DNA of 64,000 nucleotides, from contig NZ_WUEK01000014.1 of assembly GCF_009823805.1 (NCBI RefSeq), positions 45,472 through 109,471 of the forward strand, written 5' to 3'. Of the stretch, positions 8,675 through 17,466 are shown one piece after another. The notes beneath the pieces were generated by a model that saw only the letters and a list, made by a program, of their open reading frames with translations, was not told where the DNA came from and searched no databases. Numbering within the stretch: the first letter of the stretch is position 1; every line of letters begins with the position of its first letter. Both the position numbers and the translations under genes were made by a program. This stretch comes from Nocardioides flavescens (GTDB lineage Bacteria > Actinomycetota > Actinomycetes > Propionibacteriales > Nocardioidaceae).

Positions 8675-9745
8675 ATGACGCGACGAGTGTTCGGGTCGAT
8701 GCCCGACGGCAGCGACGTGCACGTGCTCACGCTGGGCGCCGAGCCCGGTGCGGTGGTCGAGCTGCTGACCCTGGGGGCGACGGTCCACCGCTTCGAGGTG
8801 GCAGGGGGCGACGGGCGCCGCCGTGACGTGGTGCTCTCGCAGGGGAGCGTCGAGGAGCGGCTCGCCTCGGGCGACTACCTCGGCGGGACCATCGGGCGCT
8901 ACGCCAACCGGATCGCCGCCGGCCGCTTCGAGCTCGACGGGCGCACCGTCGAGGTGCGCACGCACGACCGCGGCAACTCCCTGCACGGCGGCCCCGACGG
9001 CTTCGACCGCCGGGTGTGGACCGTCCTGTCCCACTCCGGGTCCAGCGCGAGTCTCGAGCTGGTCAGCCCGGACGGGGACATGGGCTTCCCGGGCGAGCTG
9101 ACCGTGCGGGTGCACTACGAGCTCGTCGAGGACGACAGCGGGGTCCGGCTCACGGTGCGGCACGAGGCCGAGACCGACGCTCCGACGGTCGTCAACCTCA
9201 CGAACCACGCCTACGTCAACCTCGAAGGCGCCGGATCCGGTGCTGTGGACGATCACGTGCTCAGCGTCGAGGCCGACCACTACACGCTCGTCGACGACAC
9301 GGGCATCCCGCTCGGTCCCGAGCACTCACCCGTCGACGGCACTCCCTTCGACCTGCGCACGCCGAGCCGCCTGGGGCCGCGTGTGCGCTCGGACCACCCC
9401 CAGGTCGCCGCGGCGCGGGGCATCGACCACAACCTCGTCCTGCGCGACGGCACGCCCGGCGTCGTACGCCGGGCCGCAACCCTCACCTCGCCCGCCTCCG
9501 GCCTGCGTCTCGAGCTGCACACCGACCAGCCGGGGCTGCAGGTCTACACGGGCAACTTCCTCGACGGGTCGCTGCGCTCGCCGGCGGGGGTCGCCTACCG
9601 CCAGGGTGACGGCATCGCCCTGGAGCCCCAGCTCGCCCCCGACTCGCCGAACCAGCCCACCTGGCCCAGCAGCGTGCTGCGACCGGGGGAGCGCTACACC
9701 TCTGCGATCGCCTGGCACGTGACCGCCTCGACCCCTCTCGAGTGA
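8675..9745 (+). CDS. galM: Aldose 1-epimerase (mutarotase)
   Basis: A 356-residue galactose-mutarotase-like protein that interconverts sugar anomers in the cytoplasm. It shows the conserved GGTIGRYANRIA segment, the NSLHGGPDGFDRRVW motif with an active-site His, VNLTNHAYVNL with the second His, and GIALEPQLAPDSPNQP with the catalytic Glu. Length is normal for the family. The ATG at 8675 has no Shine-Dalgarno sequence; an operator lies directly upstream, so the message may be leaderless. In this locus it would convert imported arabinose to the anomer used by AraA. Its stop codon overlaps the next operator. Confidence 0.9.
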   Translation: MTRRVFGSMPDGSDVHVLTLGAEPGAVVELLTLGATVHRFEVAGGDGRRRDVVLSQGSVEERLASGDYLGGTIGRYANRIAAGRFELDGRTVEVRTHDRGNSLHGGPDGFDRRVWTVLSHSGSSASLELVSPDGDMGFPGELTVRVHYELVEDDSGVRLTVRHEAETDAPTVVNLTNHAYVNLEGAGSGAVDDHVLSVEADHYTLVDDTGIPLGPEHSPVDGTPFDLRTPSRLGPRVRSDHPQVAAARGIDHNLVLRDGTPGVVRRAATLTSPASGLRLELHTDQPGLQVYTGNFLDGSLRSPAGVAYRQGDGIALEPQLAPDSPNQPTWPSSVLRPGERYTSAIAWHVTASTPLE

Positions 9746-9753
9746 ACGTTCAC
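9742..9753. promoter_or_regulatory. LacI-type operator 1 upstream of the sugar transporter operon
   Basis: GTGAACGTTCAC is a perfect 12-bp palindrome with a central CG. It overlaps the galM stop codon. Its centre is 45 bp upstream of the second site at 9787-9798, a spacing that could allow cooperative binding or a short loop. Confidence 0.75.
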
Positions 9754-9771
9754 AAATTCTCGTCGTGGGGG

Positions 9772-9800
9772 TTGACGCCACCTCGTGTGAGCGTTCACAC
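9772..9800 (+). promoter_or_regulatory. Candidate promoter of the arabinose transporter operon
   Basis: A TTGACG -35 box at 9772-9777 lies between the two operators. With 16-17 bp spacing the -10 region falls inside the second operator (around 9794-9800), but its match to consensus is weak. Repression by occlusion fits this layout. Confidence 0.45.
9787..9798. promoter_or_regulatory. LacI-type operator 2 upstream of the sugar transporter operon
   Basis: GTGAGCGTTCAC differs from the perfect palindrome at 9742-9753 by one base. The core is flanked by T on the left and A on the right, extending the dyad to TGTGAGCGTTCACA. It overlaps the predicted -10 region and lies 59 bp before the binding-protein start codon. 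Confidence 0.75.
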
Positions 9801-9857
9801 TCCTTCCCAGTGACGCCGGTCACAAGGGCGAGAGCCCACTGATCTGGAGGATTTCAA

Positions 9858-10862
9858 GTGGTGAAGAAGACCCTGATCGCGGCCACCGCGATCTCCCTCA
9901 GCGCGATGGCGCTGACGGCCTGTGGCTCGGACTCGGACAGCAGTGCAGGCGCCGACGGCGACTCCGGCAACGGCTCGATCACGATGGGCTTCGCCCAGGT
10001 CGGCGCCGAGTCGGGCTGGCGCTCGGCCAACACCAAGTCCATCGAGGACTCGGCGAAGGAGGCGGGCATCGACCTGAAGTTCTCCGACGCCCAGCAGAAG
10101 CAGGAGAACCAGATCAAGGCGATCCGCTCCTACATCCAGCAGAAGGTCGACGTCATCGCCTTCAGCCCGGTCGTCGAGACCGGGTGGGACACCGTCCTGC
10201 AGGAGGCCAAGCGGGCCAACATCCCCGTGATCCTCACCGACCGCGCGGTCGACTCCGAGGACACCTCGCTCTACAAGACGTTCCTCGGCTCCGACTTCGT
10301 CGAGGAGGGCCAGAAGGCCGGCCAGTGGCTGGTCGACAACGCGGCCGACTCCGACGTCGACGGCGACGGCGACATCGACGTCGTCCAGCTCGAGGGCACC
10401 ACCGGTGCCGCTCCGGCCATCGACCGGGGCGAGGGCTTCGCCGACGCCATCTCGGCCGACCCGAAGATCTCGGTGATCGCGTCGCAGACCGGTGACTTCA
10501 CCCGCGACGGCGGCAAGCAGGTCATGGAGTCGTTCCTGCAGTCGGAGAAGGGCATCGACGTCGTCTTCGCCCACAACGACGACATGGGCCTCGGCGCCAT
10601 CGAGGCGATCAAGGCCGCCGGCCTCACCCCGGGCAAGGACATCAAGATCATCACCGTCGACGCGGTGAAGGACGGCATGACCGCCCTGGCCGCCGGCGAG
10701 ATCAACTACATCGTGGAGTGCAACCCGCTCCTCGGTCCCCAGCTGATGGACCTCGCCGAGAAGGTCGTGGCCGGTGAGGACGTCCCCGAGCGCGTCGTCA
10801 CCGAGGAGACCACGTTCGACCAGGAGCAGGCCGCCGAGGCCCTGCCCACCCGCGAGTACTGA
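9858..10862 (+). CDS. ytfQ: Sugar ABC transporter substrate-binding lipoprotein (YtfQ-like)
   Basis: A 334-residue periplasmic-binding-type protein. The GTG at 9858 has a GGAGG site 7 bases upstream. The signal peptide ends in a lipobox LTAC with Cys22, so the protein is lipid-anchored outside the membrane. The family segments GFAQVGAESGWRSANT, SYIQQKVDVIAFSPVVETGW and FAHNDDMGLGAIEAIKAAG match the galactofuranose/arabinofuranose-binding YtfQ group. It is the first gene of a transporter operon that also carries araB and araA, so L-arabinose (perhaps the furanose form) is the likely ligand. A strong stem-loop follows the gene. Confidence 0.88.
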   Translation: MVKKTLIAATAISLSAMALTACGSDSDSSAGADGDSGNGSITMGFAQVGAESGWRSANTKSIEDSAKEAGIDLKFSDAQQKQENQIKAIRSYIQQKVDVIAFSPVVETGWDTVLQEAKRANIPVILTDRAVDSEDTSLYKTFLGSDFVEEGQKAGQWLVDNAADSDVDGDGDIDVVQLEGTTGAAPAIDRGEGFADAISADPKISVIASQTGDFTRDGGKQVMESFLQSEKGIDVVFAHNDDMGLGAIEAIKAAGLTPGKDIKIITVDAVKDGMTALAAGEINYIVECNPLLGPQLMDLAEKVVAGEDVPERVVTEETTFDQEQAAEALPTREY

Positions 10863-10907
10863 GCCCAGCACCACCCCCGCTGGCCAGCACCCGCACCCTG
10901 ACGCGCT

Positions 10908-10938
10908 GGCCCGGCCGGTCCCCTCGACCGGCCGGGCC
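10908..10938 (+). terminator. Stem-loop between binding-protein and ATPase genes
   Basis: A 13-bp perfect GC-rich stem (10908-10920 with 10926-10938) has a 5-base loop. It lies 46 bp after the binding-protein stop and 36 bp before the ATPase start. There is no T-run, so it more likely acts as a partial terminator or mRNA-stabilising element that raises binding-protein expression over downstream genes. Confidence 0.65.
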
Positions 10939-10973
10939 GGCGTCACCACGAGGGCCGCAGGACGAGGAGAGAC

Positions 10974-12587
10974 ATGACGACCACGGACACCGACCCGCAG
11001 ACCGACGGGGCAGCCGCCCCGCGGCCCGCCCCCGACACCGCGCCGAGCGCCGGCGTGCCCGTCGTCGAGATGCAGGGCATCTCGATCACCTTCGGTGCCG
11101 TGCGCGCCCTCGACCAGGTGAGCCTGCGGCTCTTCCCCGGTGAGGTCCACGCGCTCATGGGCGAGAACGGCGCCGGCAAGTCGACCATGATCAAGGCGCT
11201 CACCGGCGTCTACACGATCGACTCCGGCCGGATCGTGGTCGGCGGCGAGCAGGTCGAGTTCGGCACCCCGGCCGCCTCGCAGGCCGCCGGGATCAGCACG
11301 GTGTACCAGGAGGTCAACCTGGTCACGAACCTCACCGTCGCCGAGAACATGATGCTCGGGCGCGAGCCCCGGCGCTTCGGCGGCATCAACACCCGCGCGA
11401 TGAACCGCAAGGCGGGGGAGACCCTGCAGCGGCTCGGACTCGACGTCGACCCGGCCTCGGTCCTCGGCGACCACCCGATCGCCGTCCAGCAGCTGGTCGC
11501 CATCGCCCGCGCGGTCGACGTCGAGGCGCGCGTGCTGATCCTCGACGAGCCCACCTCCAGCCTGGACGCCGACGAGGTGGCCAAGCTGTTCGAGGTGATG
11601 CGCACGCTGCGCGACGACGGCGTGGCCATCGTCTTCGTCTCGCACTTCCTCGACCAGATCTACGAGATCTCCGACCGCATGACGATCCTGCGCAACGGCC
11701 GTCTCGTCGAGGAGCGCATGGTCTCCGAGACCAGCCAGCTCGAGCTCGTGAAGCTGATGATCGGCCGCGAGCTCGAGGCCCTCGAGCAGATCGACCGCGA
11801 GGTCGCCGCCACCGACAGCGCCGACACGGGTGCGCCCGTCATGAAGGTGCTCGGACTGAGCCGCAAGGGCTCCCTCGAGACGACCGACCTCGAGCTCCAC
11901 GAGGGCGAGGTCGTCGGGCTCGCCGGTCTCCTGGGCTCGGGCCGCACCGAGCTCGCGCGCCTGCTCTTCGGAGCCGACACCGCCGACACCGGCGAGGTGC
12001 AGTTCCGCTCCGAGCGGCGCCGGCTGCGCAGCCCGCGGCACGCCATCGACCGCAAGGTCGCCTTCTCGAGCGAGGACCGCAAGGCCGAGGGCGTCATCGG
12101 CGACCTCACCGTCGCCGACAACATGCTCCTCGCGCTGCAGGCCTCGCGCGGGTGGCTGCGCCCGATCCCGCAGTCGACCCGCACCACCCTGGTGCAGGAG
12201 TACATCGAGAAGCTCGACATCCGTCCCGCCGACCCGCAGGCGCTCATGCGCAACCTGTCCGGCGGCAACCAGCAGAAGGTCCTGCTCGCCCGCTGGCTCA
12301 TCACCCAGCCCGAGGTGCTGATCCTCGACGAGCCGACCCGGGGCATCGACATCGGTGCCAAGGCGCAGATCCAGGCCACCGTCGCGGACCTGGCCCGCCA
12401 GGGCCTCTCGGTGGTCTTCATCTCCGCCGAGCTCGAAGAGGTGCTGCGCCTGAGCGACCGGCTGGTCGTCATGCGCGACCGCCGCAAGATCGCCGAGCGC
12501 CGCAACGACGGCCTGAGCGTGAGCGACGTCCTCGAGATCATCGCGGGCGAGGCCCGCCAGGACCAGGAGGCCCACCCCCGTGACTGA
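10974..12587 (+). CDS. ytfR: Sugar ABC transporter ATP-binding protein, tandem NBDs (YtfR-like)
   Basis: A 537-residue protein with two ABC ATPase domains, as in the RbsA/YtfR class. The first has Walker A GENGAGKST at residues 63-71 and Walker B ARVLILDEPTSSLD. The second domain starts near residue 290 and, as is normal for this class, has a degenerate Walker A (GLLGSGRTE), but a good LSGGNQQKV signature and LILDEPTRGID. It energises uptake by the two permeases encoded just downstream. It overlaps the first permease gene by 8 bp, so translation is coupled. Confidence 0.92.
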   Translation: MTTTDTDPQTDGAAAPRPAPDTAPSAGVPVVEMQGISITFGAVRALDQVSLRLFPGEVHALMGENGAGKSTMIKALTGVYTIDSGRIVVGGEQVEFGTPAASQAAGISTVYQEVNLVTNLTVAENMMLGREPRRFGGINTRAMNRKAGETLQRLGLDVDPASVLGDHPIAVQQLVAIARAVDVEARVLILDEPTSSLDADEVAKLFEVMRTLRDDGVAIVFVSHFLDQIYEISDRMTILRNGRLVEERMVSETSQLELVKLMIGRELEALEQIDREVAATDSADTGAPVMKVLGLSRKGSLETTDLELHEGEVVGLAGLLGSGRTELARLLFGADTADTGEVQFRSERRRLRSPRHAIDRKVAFSSEDRKAEGVIGDLTVADNMLLALQASRGWLRPIPQSTRTTLVQEYIEKLDIRPADPQALMRNLSGGNQQKVLLARWLITQPEVLILDEPTRGIDIGAKAQIQATVADLARQGLSVVFISAELEEVLRLSDRLVVMRDRRKIAERRNDGLSVSDVLEIIAGEARQDQEAHPRD

Positions 12588-13695
12588 CACCCTGACCCGC
12601 CCGACGCCGTCGGGCTCACCCGGGCCCTCGCCCGCGCCGCAGCGCCGCCTGCGTGCCTCGTCGTCGACCAAGGCCCTGCTGTGGCCGGTGCTCGCCCTCG
12701 TGGTGCTGCTCGTGGTCAACGTCGTCGCGACGCCGTCGTTCTTCGACATCCGGCTGCAGGACGGCCACCTGTTCGGGCCGCTGGTCGACATCGCCCGCAA
12801 CAGCGCTCCGGTGATGCTCGTCGCGCTCGGCATGACGCTGGTGATCGCGACCCGCGGCATCGACCTCTCGGTCGGCGCCATCGCCGCCATCGCCGGCGCG
12901 GTCGCCTGCGTCCACATGGCCGGCAGCAGCGCCGAGGGCGCCTTCGCCACCGCGGCGGTCGGCTGCTTCACGGCACTCGCGGTCTGTCTCGTGCTCGGCC
13001 TGTGGAACGGCTTCCTCGTCTCCGTCGTCGGGATCCAGCCGATCATCGCGACCCTGGTGCTGATGGTCGCCGGGCGCGGCCTGGCCCAGCTGATCACCGA
13101 CGGGCAGATCACGACGGTCAACAACGACTCCTTCAGCAACCTCGCCTCCGGGTTCGTCCTGGCCGTGCCGCTCGCGACCGTCGTCGCGGTCGCCGTCGTC
13201 GCGCTCACCGCGCTCGTCGTCCGTCGTACGGCGCTCGGCATGCTCGTCGAGTCGGTCGGCATCAACCCCGAGGCCAGCCGGCTGGCCGGGGTGCGCTCGC
13301 GCACGATCATCTGGACCGTCTACGTCTTCTCCGGCCTCTGCGCCGGACTGGCCGGTCTGATCATCGCCGCCAACACCCGGTCGGTGAACGCCAACAGCCT
13401 CGGTCTGTTCATCGAGCTCGACGCGATCCTCGCGGTCGTCATCGGCGGTACGTCGCTCGCCGGCGGCCGGTTCTCGATCCTCGGCACGGTCGTCGGTGCG
13501 GTGTTCATCACGACCCTGACCCGCACGGTCGTCAACGTCGGCATCCCGTCCGAGGCCAACTACCTGTTCAAGGCGCTCGTCGTCGTCGCGGTCTGCCTGC
13601 TGCAGTCGCCGCGCGCCCGCGCCGCGTTCCGCGTGCGACGGGTCCGCCCGGCCGCGCCGACGTCCGCCCCCACCTCGAAGGCTGGTCTCGCATGA
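12580..13695 (+). CDS. ytfT: Sugar ABC transporter permease (YtfT-like)
   Basis: A 371-residue inner-membrane permease of the RbsC/AraH type with eight to ten hydrophobic segments. Family marks are GMTLVIATRGIDLSVGAI near residue 90 and the LDAILAVVIGGTSLAGGR loop toward the C-terminus. The GTG start lies inside the end of the ATPase gene (8-bp overlap). It forms the channel together with the next gene product. The N-terminal 30 residues are a Pro/Ser-rich cytoplasmic extension. Confidence 0.92.
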   Translation: MTDTLTRPTPSGSPGPSPAPQRRLRASSSTKALLWPVLALVVLLVVNVVATPSFFDIRLQDGHLFGPLVDIARNSAPVMLVALGMTLVIATRGIDLSVGAIAAIAGAVACVHMAGSSAEGAFATAAVGCFTALAVCLVLGLWNGFLVSVVGIQPIIATLVLMVAGRGLAQLITDGQITTVNNDSFSNLASGFVLAVPLATVVAVAVVALTALVVRRTALGMLVESVGINPEASRLAGVRSRTIIWTVYVFSGLCAGLAGLIIAANTRSVNANSLGLFIELDAILAVVIGGTSLAGGRFSILGTVVGAVFITTLTRTVVNVGIPSEANYLFKALVVVAVCLLQSPRARAAFRVRRVRPAAPTSAPTSKAGLA

Positions 13696-14702
13696 GCACC
13701 GCGACGCTCCCCACCACCGGCCCGTCGGCGTGGGACCGGGTCCGCAGCTACACCCCGTCGTCGAAGTACTACCCCGTCCTCGCGACGACGGCGCTGTTCA
13801 TCGGCATGTTCGGCATCGGCAGCCTGCGCTTCGAGGGGTTCGGCGACCCGCAGGTCTTCCTCAGCCTGCTGCTCGACAACTCCTTCCTCATCGTGCTCGC
13901 CGTCGGCATGACCTTCGTGATCCTCACCGGGGGCATCGACCTCTCGGTCGGCTCGGTGGTGGCGCTCTCGACGATGATCGCGGCCAAGACGCTCGAGATG
14001 GGCTGGTCGCCGTACCTCGCGATCGTCGCGGTGCTCGCCGCCGGCACCCTGCTCGGGCTGCTCATGGGGCTGCTGATCCACTACTTCGACATCCAGCCGT
14101 TCATCGCCACGCTCGCCGGCATGTTCCTGGCCCGCGGGCTCTGCTACATCATCAGCATCGAGGCGATCCCGATCCGCGACCAGACGTTCTCGGACTGGGC
14201 CTTCAAGACGGTGAACCTGCCGGGCGGCTACTACATCGGCTACACCTCGGTCATCGCGCTGCTCACGGTCGCGGTCGCGGTGTGGGTGCTCGCCCGCACC
14301 CGCTTCGGGCGCACCGTCTACGCCATCGGCGGCAGCGAGAGCTCGGCGCTGCTCATGGGGCTCAAGGTCGCCTCCACCAAGGTCGGCGTCTACGTCATCA
14401 GCGGCTTCTGCGCCGCCCTGGGCGGTCTGCTCTTCGCGCTCTACACGCTCTCCGGCTACAGCCTCAACGCCGTCGGCATGGAGCTCGACGCCATCGCCGC
14501 CGTCGTCATCGGCGGCACGCTCCTCACCGGTGGCCGCGGACTGGTGATCGGCTCCCTGGTCGGGGTGCTGGTCCTCGGCATCATCCAGACCTTCATCTCC
14601 TTCGACGGCACCCTGAGCTCCTGGTGGACCCGCATCGTCATCGGCCTGCTCGTGCTGGTCTTCGTCGTGATCCAGCGAGTGGCCACCCGGCGCCAGTCAT
14701 GA
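13692..14702 (+). CDS. yjfF: Sugar ABC transporter permease (YjfF-like)
   Basis: A 336-residue paralogue of the preceding permease. It has GMTFVILTGGIDLSVGSVVA and LDAIAAVVIGGTLLTGGRG, the same two family signatures. The ATG overlaps the stop codon of the previous gene by 4 bp (ATGA), and its own stop overlaps the next start in the same way. Having two different permease genes after one tandem ATPase gene is the arrangement of the ytfQRT-yjfF system. Confidence 0.92.
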   Translation: MSTATLPTTGPSAWDRVRSYTPSSKYYPVLATTALFIGMFGIGSLRFEGFGDPQVFLSLLLDNSFLIVLAVGMTFVILTGGIDLSVGSVVALSTMIAAKTLEMGWSPYLAIVAVLAAGTLLGLLMGLLIHYFDIQPFIATLAGMFLARGLCYIISIEAIPIRDQTFSDWAFKTVNLPGGYYIGYTSVIALLTVAVAVWVLARTRFGRTVYAIGGSESSALLMGLKVASTKVGVYVISGFCAALGGLLFALYTLSGYSLNAVGMELDAIAAVVIGGTLLTGGRGLVIGSLVGVLVLGIIQTFISFDGTLSSWWTRIVIGLLVLVFVVIQRVATRRQS

Positions 14703-15736
14703 CCGACCTCGTCCCGAAGCCCGCGGTGGAGCGCACCCCGGTCATGGCCGACGTGGCCCGGCTCGCCGGGGTGTCGCACCAGACGGTCTCCCGGGTCGTC
14801 AACGACCACCCCAACCTGCGCCCCGAGACCCGCGAGCGGGTGCAGCGCGCCATCGAGCAGCTCGGCTACCGCCCCAACACGGCGGCCCGGGCGCTGGTCA
14901 CGCGCCGCTCCGGCACCATCGGGGTCATCGGCTCCAAGAGCGGCTACTGGGGGCCGAGCACGGTCCACCGCACGGTGCAGGCGGCCGCCCGCGCCGCGGG
15001 GTTCTTCGTCAGCTCGGTCAACCTGCCCGCGCTCACGCGCACCGAGGTCGTCGACGCCATCGACCACCTGCGCTCGCAGGGCGTGGAGGGGGTCGTGCTC
15101 ATCGCCGCCACCGACGAGGCGCTCGACGTCGCGCGCTCGCACCAGGCGGCCGGCCTGCCGGTCGTGGTGGTCGAGGGCGACGAGACCAAGGCGCGCTGGA
15201 CCGTGGGCGTCGACCAGGTCCGCGGCGCCGCGATGGCGACCGAGCACCTGCTCGGCCTCGGCCACACCGAGATCGTGCACATCGCCGGACCGCAGTCGTG
15301 GACCGAGGCCCGGGCCCGTCTGGCGGGCTACCAGGAGGCGATGTACTCCGCCGGGCTGCGCCCCGCGCCGCCCCTGATCGGCGACTGGTCCGCGCGCAGC
15401 GGCTTTGCGCTCGGGTGCGACGACATCGTCGCCCGCCACGACGTCACGGCGGTGTTCTGCGCCAACGACCAGATGGCCCTCGGGCTGCTGCGGGCCCTGC
15501 ACGAGAGCGGTCGCCGGGTGCCCGAGGACGTCAGCGTCGTCGGCTTCGACGACATCCCCGAGGCGGCGTTCCTCATCCCGCCGCTGACCTCGGTGCGTCA
15601 GGACTTCGGCGCGGTCGGGCGCCGCGCGATCGAGATCCTGCGCGCCGTCATCGAGGGCCAGACGCCCCCCGAGAGCCTGATCAGCCCCGAGCTCGTCGTC
15701 CGGACGAGCTCGGTCGTCCCACCCGTCCGGAAGTGA
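14699..15736 (+). CDS. LacI-family transcriptional regulator, probably of arabinose genes
   Basis: A 345-residue LacI-type regulator. The DNA-binding segment VMADVARLAGVSHQTVSRVV is nearly the same as in the first LacI gene of this locus, and the hinge is NTAARALVTRRS. The effector domain carries the usual GVDQVRGAAMATEHLLGLGH and FCANDQMALGLLRAL strands. Its place inside the operon, between permease and kinase genes with an ATGA overlap, suggests autoregulated control of arabinose uptake and breakdown. The two regulators may share the GTGAACGTTCAC operators because their recognition helices are alike. Confidence 0.9.
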   Translation: MTDLVPKPAVERTPVMADVARLAGVSHQTVSRVVNDHPNLRPETRERVQRAIEQLGYRPNTAARALVTRRSGTIGVIGSKSGYWGPSTVHRTVQAAARAAGFFVSSVNLPALTRTEVVDAIDHLRSQGVEGVVLIAATDEALDVARSHQAAGLPVVVVEGDETKARWTVGVDQVRGAAMATEHLLGLGHTEIVHIAGPQSWTEARARLAGYQEAMYSAGLRPAPPLIGDWSARSGFALGCDDIVARHDVTAVFCANDQMALGLLRALHESGRRVPEDVSVVGFDDIPEAAFLIPPLTSVRQDFGAVGRRAIEILRAVIEGQTPPESLISPELVVRTSSVVPPVRK

Positions 15737-15741
15737 GCAGC

Positions 15742-17403
15742 ATGTCTGAGCAGTACGTCATCGGCGTCGACTACGGCACCCTGTCGGGACGCGCCGTCGT
15801 CGTCCGCGTCTCCGACGGCGCCGAGCTCGGCACCGGCGTGCACGAGTACCCCCACGCCGTCGTCGAGGACCGGCTCCCCGGCGTCGGCCCGGACGCGCGC
15901 CGGCTGCCTCCGGAGTGGGCGCTGCAGGTGCCCGAGGACTACCGCGAGGTGCTGCGCGTCGCGGTGCCCGCCGCGGTCGAGGCGGCCGGCATCGACCCCG
16001 CCGACGTCATCGGCATCGCGACCGACTTCACCGCCTGCACGATGGTGCCGACGCTGGCCGACGGCACCCCGCTCAACGAGGTGCCGGCGTACGCCGACCG
16101 ACCGCATGCCTACGTCAAGCTCTGGAAGCACCACGCCGCGCAGGGCCAGGCCGACCGGATCAACCGGCTCGCCGAGGAGCGCGGCGAGGCGTGGCTGCCG
16201 CGCTACGGCGGGCTGATCTCCTCGGAGTGGGAGTTCGCCAAGGGGCTGCAGCTGTTCGAGGAGGACCGCGAGCTCTACGACGCCATGGACCACTGGGTCG
16301 AGGCGGCCGACTGGATCGTGTGGCAGCTGTGCGGTCGCTACGTCCGCAACGCCTGCACGGCCGGCTACAAGGGGATCCGCCAGAACGGCCGCTACCCGAT
16401 GGCGGAGTTCCTCGAGGAGCTCGCACCCGGCTTCTCGGCGTTCGTGCCCGACAAGCTCGAGCACGAGATGGGCGAGCTCGGCGACCGCGCCGGCACGCTG
16501 ACCGCGGAGGCGGCGGCCTGGACCGGGCTGCCCGAGGGCATCGCGGTGGCGGTCGGCAACGTCGACGCCCACGTCACCGCCCCCGCCGCCCAGGCGACCG
16601 GGGCCGGTCAGATGGTCGCGATCATGGGCACCTCGACCTGCCACGTCATGAACGCCGACGTGCTCCGCGAGGTCCCCGGCATGTGCGGCGTCGTCGACGG
16701 CGGCATCGTCGCGGGCAGCTGGGGCTACGAGGCCGGCCAGTCCGGGGTCGGCGACATCTTCGGCTGGTTCACCCGCACCTGCGTGCCCCCGTCGTACGTC
16801 GAGGCCGCGGACGCAGCGGGGGAGTCGGTGCACCAGCACCTCACCCGCCTCGCCGAGCAGCAGGTCGTCGGCGAGCACGGCCTGGTCGCGCTCGACTGGC
16901 ACAGCGGCAACCGCTCCGTGCTCGTCGACCACGAGCTCTCGGGCCTCGTCGTCGGCCTGACGCTGGCCACCCGGCCCGAGGACGTCTACCGCGCGCTGCT
17001 CGAGGCGACGGCGTTCGGCACCCGCGTCATCGTGGAGACCTTCCGCGAGGCCGGGGTCCCGGTCGAGGAGTTCATCGTCGCGGGCGGGCTGGCCAAGAAC
17101 GCCCTGCTCATGCAGATCTACTCCGACGTGACCCGCCTGCCTCTGTCGATCATCGACTCCGAGCAGGGACCGGCCCTCGGCTCGGCGATCCACGCCGCCG
17201 TCGCGGCGGGTGCCTACCCCGACGTGCCCACCGCGGCGAAGTCGATGGGCAAGGTGCGCAAGGCCGTCTACGTGCCCGACGAGCAGCGCGCCGAGGCCTA
17301 CGACCGGCTCTTCTCGGTCTACCTCGAGCTCCACGACCACCTCGGCCGCGACAGCGACGTCATGCGCCGGCTCAAGGCGATCCGCCGGGAGGTCCTCGCC
17401 TAG
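15742..17403 (+). CDS. araB: Ribulokinase
   Basis: A 553-residue FGGY-family kinase that phosphorylates L-ribulose with ATP. The N-terminal phosphate-binding strand IGVDYGTLSGRAVVVR, the TDFTACTMVPTLADG substrate loop, GYKGIRQNGRYP and the C-terminal FIVAGGLAKNALLMQIYSDV block are ribulokinase signatures. The length fits the family. The ATG at 15742 is 5 bp after the LacI stop. It is followed by araA after 63 bp; no araD lies between or behind them. Confidence 0.93.
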   Translation: MSEQYVIGVDYGTLSGRAVVVRVSDGAELGTGVHEYPHAVVEDRLPGVGPDARRLPPEWALQVPEDYREVLRVAVPAAVEAAGIDPADVIGIATDFTACTMVPTLADGTPLNEVPAYADRPHAYVKLWKHHAAQGQADRINRLAEERGEAWLPRYGGLISSEWEFAKGLQLFEEDRELYDAMDHWVEAADWIVWQLCGRYVRNACTAGYKGIRQNGRYPMAEFLEELAPGFSAFVPDKLEHEMGELGDRAGTLTAEAAAWTGLPEGIAVAVGNVDAHVTAPAAQATGAGQMVAIMGTSTCHVMNADVLREVPGMCGVVDGGIVAGSWGYEAGQSGVGDIFGWFTRTCVPPSYVEAADAAGESVHQHLTRLAEQQVVGEHGLVALDWHSGNRSVLVDHELSGLVVGLTLATRPEDVYRALLEATAFGTRVIVETFREAGVPVEEFIVAGGLAKNALLMQIYSDVTRLPLSIIDSEQGPALGSAIHAAVAAGAYPDVPTAAKSMGKVRKAVYVPDEQRAEAYDRLFSVYLELHDHLGRDSDVMRRLKAIRREVLA

Positions 17404-17466
17404 TCCAGCCCGGCTCCGCTCCCGCACCGCCCCGCTCGCACCACCCGTCCAGGAAGGACACCCCGC

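Noticed and set aside
9795..13310. A 1171-codon open frame on the minus strand opposite the transporter operon
   Set aside because: It is antisense to ytfQ, ytfR and ytfT, whose protein signatures are clear. Long antisense frames are expected at this GC content; the translation has low-complexity composition and no domain.
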